DNA from: Hymenobacter sp. UV11
GTDB lineage: Bacteria; Bacteroidota; Bacteroidia; Cytophagales; Hymenobacteraceae
Assembly (NCBI RefSeq): GCF_004684095.1
Contig: NZ_SRII01000022.1
Coordinates: 1-33,273, forward strand
Length of the DNA stretch: 33,273 nt
Direction of reading: 5' to 3'
Below, piece after piece: positions 1-7,776 of the stretch. Positions within the stretch are counted from its first letter, which is position 1; the number at the start of each line of letters is the position of its first letter. The translations under genes were made by a program, and so were the position numbers. Below the pieces are notes generated by a model. The model worked only from the letters and a program-made list of their open reading frames with translations. It did not search any database and had not been told where the DNA came from.

Positions 1-2
1 TG

Positions 3-152
3 ATTTTGGCCCGGCGGGCGCAGGGACTGAGTTGTGAGCGCATTGCGGGGGAGTTAAACGCGCTCGGCTTTACCGCTAGGAGGGGAGGGGCCTTCTCTCA
101 AAAGCAGGTCCAGCGCTTGCTCCATCGTCAGGCTGCCACTTCACTAGGCTAA
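3..152 (+). CDS. C-terminal end of a site-specific recombinase (partial)
   Basis: An open frame enters from the left edge and stops at TAA 150-152, giving 49 residues. The sequence has the pattern GLSCERIAGELNALGFTARR followed by SQKQVQRLLHR. This is the 'when to expect a new helix-turn-helix' tail seen at the end of serine recombinases and similar DNA-invertase proteins: a short HTH-like segment, then a Gly-rich turn and a basic last helix. Catalytic residues would lie upstream, outside the window, so activity cannot be judged. If correct, the accessory region begins beside a mobile-element integration gene. It could instead be the tail of another HTH-bearing resolvase or transposon protein. 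Confidence 0.55.
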   Translation: MLARRAQGLSCERIAGELNALGFTARRGGAFSQKQVQRLLHRQAATSLG

Positions 153-456
153 TGCCCCATGCTCGCTTCGTCGGTTGACGACGAAGTCGCGTCTGAGTGC
201 TGCCTAGACCAGCAGCATCTAGAAATTCTTGCTGCTAACCAGTTGAAAAGCGCTCTTCATAACGTTACGGCTAGCGCCACATGGCGTTAGGGAACGACGT
301 AGATTGCTACGCATTCGGGTAAGGCTTTCACCTAAAGTAACCTGCCTAGCAGAGCCGGCCGCAAAAGCAGATCCTGCTGCATGTAAGCACATAGCCGTAT
401 CTACCTGATTTTTGTTTCTTGTATATTACGTTAACTTGCCCTACTTTTCGCAGCAA
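153..456. other. Intergenic region, no gene seen
   Basis: No convincing open frame is present. It holds a small hairpin (arms 166-173 and 179-186, CTTCGTCG/CGACGAAG, 5-nt loop) just after the recombinase stop, without a T-tract, and a second weak stem near 272-290 (CTAGCGCC/GGCGTTAG, one mismatch). Either could help end transcription of the recombinase gene. Confidence 0.4.
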
Positions 457-1173
457 ATGAAGGCCCGTTACCTCTTCTTCCCCTTGCTCCTGGCTGGCCC
501 GTTCGCCCATGCCCAGACGACGTTCAGTATTGGCCCGACCCTAGGCGGCAACCTGGCCACGGAGCATATTGCCGCCGACAATGCCCCTAAACTAGGCTAT
601 CGTCTCGACTGGCTGGCCGGGGCACAAGCTTCTTTTGCCTGGGGTAGGTTTGCCCTGCAGCCAGCGCTGCTGCTGTCGCAAAAGGGGTTCAAAGATGAGT
701 ACGTGTATTACTTTGTAGACCCCAACCAAAATCCTACTAACCCGATTGCCTTTCACTCTAACATTCGGCTGAGCTACCTGACGCTCCCCCTCAATTTTTG
801 CTTTGCCCCGCTGGGCGCTAAAACTGGGCCGCAGCTTTTTGCTGGCCCCTACGTGAGTGTGCTGCTCAGCGCCCGCGATGCGCATACCGACTTTAATAGG
901 CTTCCGGAGGACATCACGGTGACCGACCACCTGAAAGTAGCGGATGCGCTGGACGCACTACCGGATAACTACGGCTTTCGCCGCTTCGATGCGGGGCTGC
1001 AAGGCGGGGTTGGGTACCGCTACGAAGCTTTCCTAGTCCAGGCAAGCTATAGCCTGGGGCTGCGCAACACCACGCCTACCTATATCTATGCCGGCGCTCC
1101 GATTACCAGTACCAACAGCTACAATCGGGCCTTCCAACTCTCGCTGTCCTACCTGTTCGAGCCTAAGTCTTAA
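457..1173 (+). CDS. Outer-membrane beta-barrel protein (porin family, PorT-like)
   Basis: This 238-aa protein starts best at 457, because the residues from MKARYLFFPLLLAGP to AHAQ form a clean signal peptide; the upstream ATG at 412 would put 15 unsuitable residues before it. The mature chain has alternating hydrophobic/polar strands, Gly- and aromatic-rich turns, and ends in LSLSYLFEP, a typical terminal barrel strand. Families of this kind (outer-membrane beta-barrel domain, PF13568-like) are common in Bacteroidota and sit in the outer membrane; the exact role of this one is unknown. It stands alone, with a lipoprotein gene 126 bp downstream in the same direction. The fold is well supported, the function is not. 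Confidence 0.8.
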   Translation: MKARYLFFPLLLAGPFAHAQTTFSIGPTLGGNLATEHIAADNAPKLGYRLDWLAGAQASFAWGRFALQPALLLSQKGFKDEYVYYFVDPNQNPTNPIAFHSNIRLSYLTLPLNFCFAPLGAKTGPQLFAGPYVSVLLSARDAHTDFNRLPEDITVTDHLKVADALDALPDNYGFRRFDAGLQGGVGYRYEAFLVQASYSLGLRNTTPTYIYAGAPITSTNSYNRAFQLSLSYLFEPKS

Positions 1174-1299
1174 CCACCCCGCTCCTGCCGGCGCATTCTC
1201 TGGCTGGCACTGCTAGGCTCTATTTCACATCAGGCATCCCTACGCTGGAGGCTATACTGAAAACTTTGAATAGCCTTACTACAATCCATCCAACCAGCT

Positions 1300-1779
1300 A
1301 TGATGCTACGCCTACTTGCCACCTCGCTTATCACGCTGCTGCTCCTAGTGGGCACGCTCGGCTGCTCCAAAAAGGATTCAGCCGGGCCAGCAATGAATAC
1401 GGGTAGTTACAAGCTAGATGGACAGCCTGTCACTTGTCAGGTTAGGGCGCACGATGAGTCTTATTACCGTGCCGGGGTGTATTCCGAATACGTGGACGTA
1501 ACCCTCACCACCACGCCAGAGCCAGCGAGCGGAGCGCAGCTTCTGCAACTCTCCTTCTACAGGTCTAGTCCCACTGCGGCTTACCAACTCAGCTCCGTTT
1601 ACCTCTTCGATAAAGGTAGCCCTGTCCTCACCTGTGCATTTAACAGCACAGCGGCTACGGCTTCAATCGCCAGTGACGGTAGCTTAGCCGGTACGTTCGC
1701 AGCACAGGAGGATGGCCACACGACCCCGCCGCCTTATACAGCCATTACAGCGGGCGTCTTTACCAATGTGCACTTTTAA
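1300..1779 (+). CDS. Small lipoprotein of unknown function
   Basis: A 159-aa protein with a type II signal peptide: a hydrophobic stretch (LITLLLLVGT) followed by the lipobox LGC near residue 22 and a Ser/Lys-rich linker (SKKDSAG). It should be lipidated and attached to the outer or inner membrane. The rest is beta-rich with many Thr, Ser and Tyr and shows no motif I recognise. The start could be 1300 or 1303 (two consecutive Met codons). It lies in the same direction as the barrel gene upstream and might be cotranscribed with it, though 126 bp separate them. Confidence 0.7.
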   Translation: MMLRLLATSLITLLLLVGTLGCSKKDSAGPAMNTGSYKLDGQPVTCQVRAHDESYYRAGVYSEYVDVTLTTTPEPASGAQLLQLSFYRSSPTAAYQLSSVYLFDKGSPVLTCAFNSTAATASIASDGSLAGTFAAQEDGHTTPPPYTAITAGVFTNVHF

Positions 1780-1886
1780 TGCATTCAATTTATGCGGCAG
1801 CTACCGCGCCTGCCACCACAAAGGCACTTAGAGGGTGTCAGGCTCGGGATCGCCTTTTAGCCCTTGAATTCGTTTAGGTTACCAGT

Positions 1887-2273
1887 CTACCTAGACAATA
1901 AGACGCGGCGGCCCCAAATACGGATAAACATCTCATTATCAAGCCAAAGTACCAAGTGAACGGGTCCGCAGCCTGGCTGCGGCATAAACCACTTCATCTC
2001 CGCCTCTGCCGGCTCTTTGAAGCCAATAAACTCAAGGCCGGTGGGCAATTGTAACCCCTCACTGAGTTGTAAAAAGGTGGTCTGCTCAAAGACGAGGGTC
2101 AGGTAGGCGGGCTCGGTCGGCTTTATCCACTCGCCTGTTAGTTTGGCGAAGCCCACATAACACGTTGTTCCCTCGCGGTGCACCCGCGCCACGTCGTAAC
2201 AGTTATGCAAATCGAAATAGCCAGCGGCCGTGTCGAGGGCAATGAGTTGGTCAATAGTATAGGCAAGCTTCAT
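1887..2273 (-). CDS. Small soluble protein, paralogue of the gene at 2465-2866 (candidate immunity protein)
   Basis: A 128-aa soluble protein of unknown function, with no signal peptide or membrane segment. It is clearly related to the divergently oriented neighbour at 2465-2866. Both start M(K/Q)L(T)YxxDQ(L/F)IAL, then share YFDLHN.Y(D/E), a central LxLVFE, (Q)QLSEGL(Q/E)LP/QQSEGLELP, IGFKE, a WFM core and a final FIRI. The similarity runs the whole length, so this is a gene duplication with inversion. Small, acidic, fast-diverging single-domain proteins in tandem or divergent pairs are typical of immunity proteins in Bacteroidota, which is the suggested but unproven role. The start at 2273 is supported because it aligns with the paralogue's start. 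Confidence 0.7.
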   Translation of the reverse strand: MKLAYTIDQLIALDTAAGYFDLHNCYDVARVHREGTTCYVGFAKLTGEWIKPTEPAYLTLVFEQTTFLQLSEGLQLPTGLEFIGFKEPAEAEMKWFMPQPGCGPVHLVLWLDNEMFIRIWGRRVLLSR

Positions 2274-2464
2274 CGCTTTTTAGCCAGAAAATTAACGAAA
2301 GTACCCCTCCAAAAAAGGCGCTCGCCAATGATCTCGAAAACCGGCGTTCCCAAGCTATGGGTGGGAGTGGCGTTATCATCCAAAAAACGAGCGTTTTCTG
2401 GATGGGTAGAATAGGGTGCTTCGGCAATTGATCGTTCAGCCAAACGAGCCTTTCTTTACGCGCT

Positions 2465-2866
2465 ATGCAGTTAACCTATGCCCTAGACCAATTTATCGCG
2501 CTACAGCGTGGTAAGCACTACTTCGACTTGCATAACGACTACGAACTCGTTAGTGTCCTACGCGACAGCGCCCGATGCTACCTCCACTTTGTCAAACGAA
2601 CGGCCAAGTGGGTGAAAGCGCCCGACCCCTCCCACCTGGCCCTCGTGTTTGAGCACGTCCAGTATTTTCAGCAAAGCGAAGGGCTAGAACTGCCCAACAG
2701 CGTCCAAGAAATCGGCTTCAAAGAGGTGAATGACCTTGATGTGGACTGGTTCATGCAGTTACCCCGAGCAGAAACGGACCACATCTTGTTTCGGCTGGAA
2801 GATGACCAATTTATCCGCATTGGCGCGGAAGCCTCCTATCTGCTGACTACTAGCACCACTACCTGA
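2465..2866 (+). CDS. Small soluble protein, paralogue of the gene at 1887-2273 (candidate immunity protein)
   Basis: A 133-aa soluble protein related along its whole length to the protein encoded divergently at 1887-2273. Shared blocks include YFDLHN.YE, LALVFEH, QQSEGLELP, IGFKEV, DWFMQ and DQFIRIG. The last about ten residues (Ser/Thr-rich) are unique. The 191 bp between the two start codons must contain both promoters; no duplicated promoter sequence is obvious there. Family and function are not recognised. That both copies stay open despite strong divergence argues that both are used, perhaps as immunity factors against related toxins (inference). Confidence 0.7.
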   Translation: MQLTYALDQFIALQRGKHYFDLHNDYELVSVLRDSARCYLHFVKRTAKWVKAPDPSHLALVFEHVQYFQQSEGLELPNSVQEIGFKEVNDLDVDWFMQLPRAETDHILFRLEDDQFIRIGAEASYLLTTSTTT

Positions 2867-2964
2867 TCGTTAGTAGTCGAGTTCGAGAAAAGGGTCGGAA
2901 AGGCAGACAACGGGTTTCGTGCGGGAGCTCCAGTAAACATCACGACTTACAGGGAAAAGAGTGT

Positions 2965-3213
2965 TTAAGCGGCCGCGGGCCATTCAATCTGCCATTCCAT
3001 ATCCTCGATGAAGCTCGGAATATTCGCCGCATGTTCCAGCCACCAATCAAACCCCATGAAGTCGGGTGAGTGCGGGTCGGGGTCCTCGATGAAAATGTAG
3101 TAGCCGCCCGTTTCCGCTGTATCGTCGACAATCTCTATGGACCAGCCCGGGTGTTCGCCGCTTACGATTAGGCCCTTCTGACCAAAAGGAAAAGGCTGCA
3201 GATTGGTCTCCAT
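2965..3213 (-). CDS. Small acidic hypothetical protein (possibly Imm53-like)
   Basis: An 82-aa, strongly acidic protein without signal peptide. It contains PGWSIEIVDDT, close in spacing to the 'NPGW..KID..DT' block that I remember from the immunity protein 53 family, and then an acidic, Trp-rich C-terminal half (FDWWLEH, DMEWQIEW). It is shorter than that family and the match covers one block only, so the name is tentative. It lies 70 bp downstream of the 3284-3658 gene on the same strand and may form a pair with it. The start at 3213 is preceded within 11 bp by a TACTTTG sequence on the minus strand, so a nearly leaderless transcript is possible. Confidence 0.5.
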   Translation of the reverse strand: METNLQPFPFGQKGLIVSGEHPGWSIEIVDDTAETGGYYIFIEDPDPHSPDFMGFDWWLEHAANIPSFIEDMEWQIEWPAAA

Positions 3214-3283
3214 ACTCCAAAGTAAAGGGTTTAGAGAAAGGGTCCGAAGGTAAACGCGCCCTGTTCAGTTGGAGGAGCGTTTT

Positions 3284-3658
3284 CTAAGGCAAGTGGAGGA
3301 CAAATGCAAGCGACTTTCCCGTTGCTTCCAGTACAACGGCTGCTGGGTCAATTCCACTCTCAATCCAGTGCCGTAAATCTTGCCCTTTCACATACCCCTT
3401 CAGCGAGGCCGGGCCGAGCGCCAAGTGCAGCGGGTGCAGTTGATGCGTCTTCGGAGCTGTTTTGGTGCGGGCTCCTTCCATCCAAGCCCGGAGGATAACG
3501 CGCTGGGTTTTCGCCACCTGGAAAGGCTGGTATTCGTCGGCCCACTCGGGGTCCAGTACACCATCACACCAGTAGCGTTGTAGTTCCGGATCGGTCGATT
3601 CCGCTAATGCTTTTGTCAGCCGATACTCTAGCAATTCTCGAAATTCTTGGCTGAACAT
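3284..3658 (-). CDS. Hypothetical soluble protein, 124 aa
   Basis: A soluble alpha/beta protein with no signal peptide. Its N-terminus (EFRELLEYRLTKAL) and the motif YWCDGVL.P near residue 30 are of a kind seen in small uncharacterised Bacteroidota proteins; a later block runs LHLALGPASLKGYVKGQDL and the end is beta-rich. I do not recognise a named family. It heads a probable two-gene minus-strand unit with 2965-3213. Its setting among other small orphan genes is compatible with an immunity-type role, but nothing in the protein proves this. Confidence 0.55.
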   Translation of the reverse strand: MFSQEFRELLEYRLTKALAESTDPELQRYWCDGVLDPEWADEYQPFQVAKTQRVILRAWMEGARTKTAPKTHQLHPLHLALGPASLKGYVKGQDLRHWIESGIDPAAVVLEATGKSLAFVLHLP

Positions 3659-4024
3659 GATACTGGCACGGGTTGAACGTCAGAAGAGGAACAATGAAAG
3701 TAAGCCTACTCTCCCGTTCAGGAAAACGGTCCCAGCCTTAGCCATCAAGGGTTCAGAAAGGCCCCTCCTGTAAGAGTGGCTCAGAAAGTCCCCACCGAGT
3801 GCCTTTCCAGCGCATGGTGGGGGTTGAGGCCGCCACAAAAGAATGCGCCAATAAGGTGCCCCTTTCTGGTCGGCCCTCAGAACTTACACTTCAAAAAATT
3901 CTGTACTCCTTTTCTAGCTCATGCAGGTACACTTGGCTCGAACACCTCCCAATTATCACTACTTGTAAAACGAGACAAGAAGCGGCAAAGGCACTCAGCC
4001 AATTTTCATGCGTCAACCCTAACC
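3659..4024. other. Intergenic region, no gene seen
   Basis: This 366-bp stretch separates two minus-strand genes. Open frames present on the plus strand here have unusual composition and overlap the downstream lipoprotein gene, so they are not called. No strong hairpin, repeat or RNA gene was noticed. Confidence 0.35.
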
Positions 4025-4471
4025 TTAATCTGGTCCTCCCTTACCATCACGGATTAATGTTACAATGCCTAAGCCGTCTTCATGGGCTAATTCAGGTATA
4101 TCGCGACAGATGATGGTGGCCAAGAGCGCTATTGGTAAATTTTGATTCACAGTAAACACGGTGTCACGTGTGTACGGCCCAAATTCTACGTGTACGCGGT
4201 GCATTCCTACACACAATCGGATTAGTTTACTAAAGCGTTCTGAACCAGTAAGATTGCGCGGAACCTGTTCCCTAACGACGAGCGAATCATCAACTACTAG
4301 CTTTGCAGGTGCTTCCCGCAAGGTGTCGCCAGAACTGAAGTTAGTCAGATAGCAATAGACTTCTTGGCGCTTGCAGACAGCTGGTGTTACCTGAGTGGGC
4401 TGCTTGATACCCCGGTCATACCCATTACATCCAGCTAGCAGCATTATTCCCGCAAGTAATACTTTTTTCAT
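4025..4471 (-). CDS. Small lipoprotein of unknown function
   Basis: A 148-aa protein with a short lipoprotein signal: MKKVLLAGIMLLAGC, lipobox LAGC, Cys at residue 15. The mature part contains four further Cys residues (in contexts VCKRQ, VYCYL, RLCVG, IICRD) that could form two disulfides in the periplasm. The core looks like a small beta-sandwich: LVVDDSLVV, then RLCVGMHRVHVEFGPY, then DTVFTVNQN, a pattern reminiscent of carboxypeptidase-regulatory-like or PEGA-type folds ('G.H.V.v....'). No enzyme motif is visible. The start is fixed by the signal peptide. Confidence 0.65.
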   Translation of the reverse strand: MKKVLLAGIMLLAGCNGYDRGIKQPTQVTPAVCKRQEVYCYLTNFSSGDTLREAPAKLVVDDSLVVREQVPRNLTGSERFSKLIRLCVGMHRVHVEFGPYTRDTVFTVNQNLPIALLATIICRDIPELAHEDGLGIVTLIRDGKGGPD

Positions 4472-4594
4472 GCCTGAAAGCTACTGTAAAAGGCCCTGAT
4501 TCTTTAAGTTACCAGAGCCGAGCTTGAGACGTTATTTAGTCGTTGGTTTAAGAAACGTGACAAGCTCGACTGTGAAGTTTACTGTCCTGCCGGT

Positions 4595-4972
4595 TTAGAG
4601 TAGTAGGTGCTCTATCTGCTCCTTACCAGTAATCCCTTGCAGCCAGAATAAATTAGCTAACAAGGCCGTAGTCAGTTCTAATTCAAACTTTTTGTGGCGC
4701 TTATCCTGCACGACTTGGATGCCTGCAAATACCTTGTCCTCACCTACTTTGCGATAACTTCCTGAGAAGTAGTACCGGTATTTTCCTGCCGCGACTGACT
4801 CAAACGGCTGGAACGAAGCAAGCTTTTTCAACAACATGTAAGCCTGCTCGTTGACACTAAAGCGAAGACGAAGTTGCTCTCCATTTAAGTGGAGAAAGGC
4901 TTCCCCAGCAAAAGCCGAGTCCACTTTGGAAGCACCTATTAATTCAACGGTTTCCTCTTTCCAAGTGCTCAT
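4595..4972 (-). CDS. Hypothetical soluble protein, 125 aa
   Basis: The frame is open to 5071, but the ATG at 4972 (MSTWKEETVELIG) is the best start: the upstream 33 codons have a different, unstructured composition. The protein is soluble and rich in aromatic and basic residues in alternating pattern (LRLRFSVNEQAYMLLKKL, KYRYYFSGSYRKVG), suggesting an antiparallel beta fold, and ends with a leucine-rich helix. No known family is recognised. Its position downstream of the metallopeptidase gene on the same strand is not tight enough to call an operon. Confidence 0.55.
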   Translation of the reverse strand: MSTWKEETVELIGASKVDSAFAGEAFLHLNGEQLRLRFSVNEQAYMLLKKLASFQPFESVAAGKYRYYFSGSYRKVGEDKVFAGIQVVQDKRHKKFELELTTALLANLFWLQGITGKEQIEHLLL

Positions 4973-5079
4973 TATCTGTTTTCTAATATACCTAGGCGAA
5001 TAACTAAAATCCCCCTTAGGTCTGGTCGCTTGTGGGGAAAACAGAACTTTAGGGGTAAGTAGGATATACAAAAGGCCTC

Positions 5080-5214
5080 CTATTCATCTTGGAATAGTTG
5101 ATTAACATAATCCCACTTATAAATCCACTCTTGGAATAAGTGCGGGTTTTCACCTAGCCGGCTGCTGCGCTCGGCGTGGTACTTTTCTATTTTCCGTCTT
5201 TCTTTAGCGCACCA
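5080..5214 (-). pseudogene. Remnant of a small coding sequence (KYHAERS..RL segment)
   Basis: Downstream of, and slightly overlapping, the peptidase stop, a minus-strand frame without a start codon reads KYHAERSSRLGENPHLFQEW followed by IYKWDYVNQLFQDE and a stop. The same segment recurs in plus orientation, with stops, at about 29493-29555 and 30913-30975. The copy here is the only one that is open. It therefore looks like the 3' end of a gene whose 5' end has been lost, or a repeat derived from such a gene. The parent protein is not recognised. Confidence 0.35.
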
Positions 5215-6700
5215 TAAACTGGTAAAACTCTTCTCTCTGGGCAGGGGCTAACTCGAACAACGGAATATTGTCGGTTGTGGACTGCACGCGCAAGCCAGGA
5301 GGTAGTGCAACGCTGGAAAAATCAATAGACTGACCTTGCTGAATATAACGCTGATAGGCGGGGGTAGGGTCAACTCCTGTTACCTCTTTGATAAGCGTCA
5401 ATAGTTCGGGGTCAGTAAAGCCCTTTTTATTGGTCGTGTACGACCGCGCTAACATTACACGTAGGCAATCAGCTAAGCTGTAGGATGTTGTCTGTTTAAG
5501 CTGTGTATCTAGGTAGAGCGCAAATAGAAAGCCGCGGCGGTAAGGCAGTTTCTCATAGTCTCGATTGGTCCAGAAGTGGTGGTACGTAATGGAATCGTTG
5601 GGAACGTTCCGAACTGGCGAGCGGGAGAGTGCGCTCACAAAATCCTGGTTAAGCTCCTGCACGTACTGGGCGGGATTCAGCACCTGCATACGCAGGCGCA
5701 ATTGCGTCTGAAAGTATTCGGTAAAGCCCTCGCTAAACCAGTATTGCTGTTCTTCCTTTCGCAAGCGAATCTGCTTACCTATCCAGTGGTGCATTAATTC
5801 GTGAAAGAATAAGTAATCGACGCGCTCGGCTATCTCTGGACCGAGGCCATCGGCATCGGTCGCGAAGGCAGAAAACGAGTTGAGTAGGGCCGTGCCCGAT
5901 ACACTCAGGTGCCGCCGATTGGGGTCGATGGGCCGGCGCTCATAAGTCGGGAGCAACGTCACCGCTAAAGACCCTTGGCTCGCATCGCGCCAAAAGGCCC
6001 GTTGCGCCCGAACGGCCAGTTGCAGGTGCCGCGCTGCACTATCCAACGCTAGACTTTGAAAAGGTCGCGTGGCAAACCATACTGGCTCCCCGCCCACCGG
6101 CAGCTTTCTCACCTGTAAATCTCCCCCGACAAAGACACTGCTTTCCAGCATACTAGCTGGGCCGTTAACTACCACCTGTCGAGCCGTTTGCGGGGCCAAG
6201 CTGGTCAGTAACTTCCAGCCCGATGGTAGGTGCCAGCGCACGCGCACGCGCTGCTGGGCTTCGGCGGTTGTCCAATAGCGGGCCGGCTGCACAAACAACC
6301 CGTACCCATAGAGATGGAAATAGCCCTGCTCGATAATAGGGCGGTAGGTACGCTCGTAACTCAGGGTATCCGTGCGGTCAGGCCGGACGAAGTAGCTCAG
6401 CTGCACGCGCTGCCGAGGCCGGTGCTGTACGGTGAGCACGACCAAATCGCCAACCGTTTTGCGTTGGATAGGCACATTGGCTTGCACCTCAGCTAAGCAG
6501 GCCCCTAAGCCGGTTTCGCCCCAATTATCATTGGCATAGCGGAAGATAGTGGCGGTGGTGTCGGCGGTGGTGTAGGTCAAGGTCACGCGCAAGGCGTTCG
6601 GCAGTTGGGGAGCCGCCTCAATCGTGTAGGCGAGGCGTTGAGCCCAACTGTTTTGGCCGCTACCTAACCAGAGTAGAGCTGTCAGAATCCAGTACCTCAT
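5204..6700 (-). CDS. Secreted HExxH zinc metallopeptidase (M1/M61-like, gluzincin)
   Basis: A 498-aa protein with a signal peptide from the ATG at 6700 (MRYWILTALLWLGSGQNSWAQ); the frame extends 12 codons further up, but that would spoil the signal. The N-terminal about 220 residues are beta-rich, as in M61 peptidases. The catalytic centre reads FFHELMHHWIGKQ (HExxH at residues 300-304), with the third zinc ligand in WFSEGFTEYF (Glu 324). The Glu lies 19 residues after the second His, one more than the classic M1 spacing. The C-terminal part is helical. It is expected to act in the periplasm or outside the cell on peptides. It is monocistronic in appearance; the 3' end overlaps a coding remnant. 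Confidence 0.8.
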   Translation of the reverse strand: MRYWILTALLWLGSGQNSWAQRLAYTIEAAPQLPNALRVTLTYTTADTTATIFRYANDNWGETGLGACLAEVQANVPIQRKTVGDLVVLTVQHRPRQRVQLSYFVRPDRTDTLSYERTYRPIIEQGYFHLYGYGLFVQPARYWTTAEAQQRVRVRWHLPSGWKLLTSLAPQTARQVVVNGPASMLESSVFVGGDLQVRKLPVGGEPVWFATRPFQSLALDSAARHLQLAVRAQRAFWRDASQGSLAVTLLPTYERRPIDPNRRHLSVSGTALLNSFSAFATDADGLGPEIAERVDYLFFHELMHHWIGKQIRLRKEEQQYWFSEGFTEYFQTQLRLRMQVLNPAQYVQELNQDFVSALSRSPVRNVPNDSITYHHFWTNRDYEKLPYRRGFLFALYLDTQLKQTTSYSLADCLRVMLARSYTTNKKGFTDPELLTLIKEVTGVDPTPAYQRYIQQGQSIDFSSVALPPGLRVQSTTDNIPLFELAPAQREEFYQFMVR

Positions 6701-6835
6701 AAGGCGCGCAAGGTAACGCCTGCTGTACATCCCCAAAATCTGACGGTGATTTGCTTATTCTTCTACTTTGTAGCAATTGCTTTTACGTATTGTAAACGAC
6801 GCTTCAATAAACGTTATACGGCCTGGCCCATTTGC

Positions 6836-6961
6836 CTACGCCTGCCTGAGCAGCGCGTAGTGGCGCCGGGTTCGCGCAGCGAACCCGGCGAATAAACCGG
6901 CCGATTTATCGGCTGGTCTAGGCAGAGTTCACTCACTTGTGCGCACAAGTGAGTTCTTTTT
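6836..6961. repeat. Cluster of four hairpins, last one terminator-like
   Basis: Four inverted repeats follow one another in the gene-free 6737-7145 interval: 6836-6841/6855-6860 (CTACGC), 6864-6875/6879-6890 (12-bp perfect arms, CGCCGGGTTCGC, 3-nt loop), 6897-6905/6908-6916 (one G.T mismatch), and the perfect 24-bp palindrome 6931-6954 (ACTCACTTGTGC and its complement) followed by TCTTTTT. The last can act as a rho-independent terminator on the plus strand, although no plus-strand gene ends here. The rest of the interval shows no gene. Confidence 0.6.
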
Positions 6962-7145
6962 ACCGCGATTTACGGGGTAGCTGCTTTAGGAAGAGCCCTC
7001 GTAGCGCGCTCCCTGTTGAACAGAATAAGCCTTATCAGACACCTGTATAATACGTTCAGATTTCGGGCTATTGCCTCTAACCCTATAGGTATAATACAGT
7101 ACCGAGCGATCGGGAGTAGCAGCGCAATAGATAAGTTTTTGTTCG

Positions 7146-7523
7146 CTAGCTATCCTCAATACCTGTCACGGCTGCGAAGCTCACCGCGAACACAATCAGC
7201 TCCGGGATTTGAAAAATCTGTTGCCGAAAGGCGGTGTTCATTTCAGCTAGTGGCTGTGCCAATTTCAGGTAAGGCCCCTGCCAATGTTTCCAATCGAAGA
7301 GGAAGAGTCCGGCCTCGCCACACGCTTGTTCCATCGTTAGCACCCGCCAGTCAATGTGGGACGCAGCGCGATCATGTTCTTGAAAATGAAGCTGGACACT
7401 GGCGGGTACTGGTCCAAAGCCAGCACTGGAAAAGAGGCCAATACGACCTTCTGCATCTAACGCAAACCAATCGAACTCCAGGCCGGGGAAACGCGCATCG
7501 AAATTTTGATACGTAGGAAGCAT
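7146..7523 (-). CDS. Hypothetical soluble protein, 125 aa (immunity-like)
   Basis: A soluble protein that starts MLPTYQNFDARFPGLEFDW and continues ALDAEGRIGLFSSAGFGPVP. This 'FDWFALD..G.IG.FS.AGFGP.P' opening recurs in small uncharacterised Bacteroidota proteins, usually near polymorphic toxin or orphan-immunity genes (recollection, not a search). A later WKHWQGPYLKL block is followed by a hydrophobic C-terminal beta segment. No catalytic motif is visible. The gene stands alone between the hairpin cluster and the 58-bp palindrome. Confidence 0.6.
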   Translation of the reverse strand: MLPTYQNFDARFPGLEFDWFALDAEGRIGLFSSAGFGPVPASVQLHFQEHDRAASHIDWRVLTMEQACGEAGLFLFDWKHWQGPYLKLAQPLAEMNTAFRQQIFQIPELIVFAVSFAAVTGIEDS

Positions 7524-7716
7524 TGCCGAACTAGAGAATAAAATAGGTTAGGCGGCTAATATGCAGCATAGAATTCTTATTCGGATTTGCACAAGCGGCA
7601 GCAGCAGGTAGATACTATTTCACAGTCCTTAACCGAACCCTTAAAGACCGTGAAACTGCGCGTCGCACAACACGGCGAAGCTCGCTTTTCAGCACCATTT
7701 AATAGGAAATGTGAGG

Positions 7717-7774
7717 CATCCGGGGTAGATTAGGCTCAAATTTGCGCAAATTTGAGCCTAATCTACCCCGGATG
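7717..7774. repeat. Perfect 58-bp palindrome
   Basis: The 29-bp left arm (begins CATCCGGGGTAGATTAGG, ends AAATTTGC) is matched without error by the right arm, and there is no spacer at the centre (7745/7746). The palindrome ends two bases before the ATG of the zinc-ribbon gene at 7777, so on the plus strand it would fold into a 5' leader hairpin directly at the start codon if transcribed. It contains the CGGGGTAG word also seen in the large palindrome at 26912-27040. Confidence 0.9.
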
Positions 7775-7776
7775 TT

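Noticed and set aside
3776..4113. Plus-strand frames upstream of the 4025-4471 lipoprotein gene
   Set aside because: They overlap the lipoprotein gene on the other strand and have no protein-like features.
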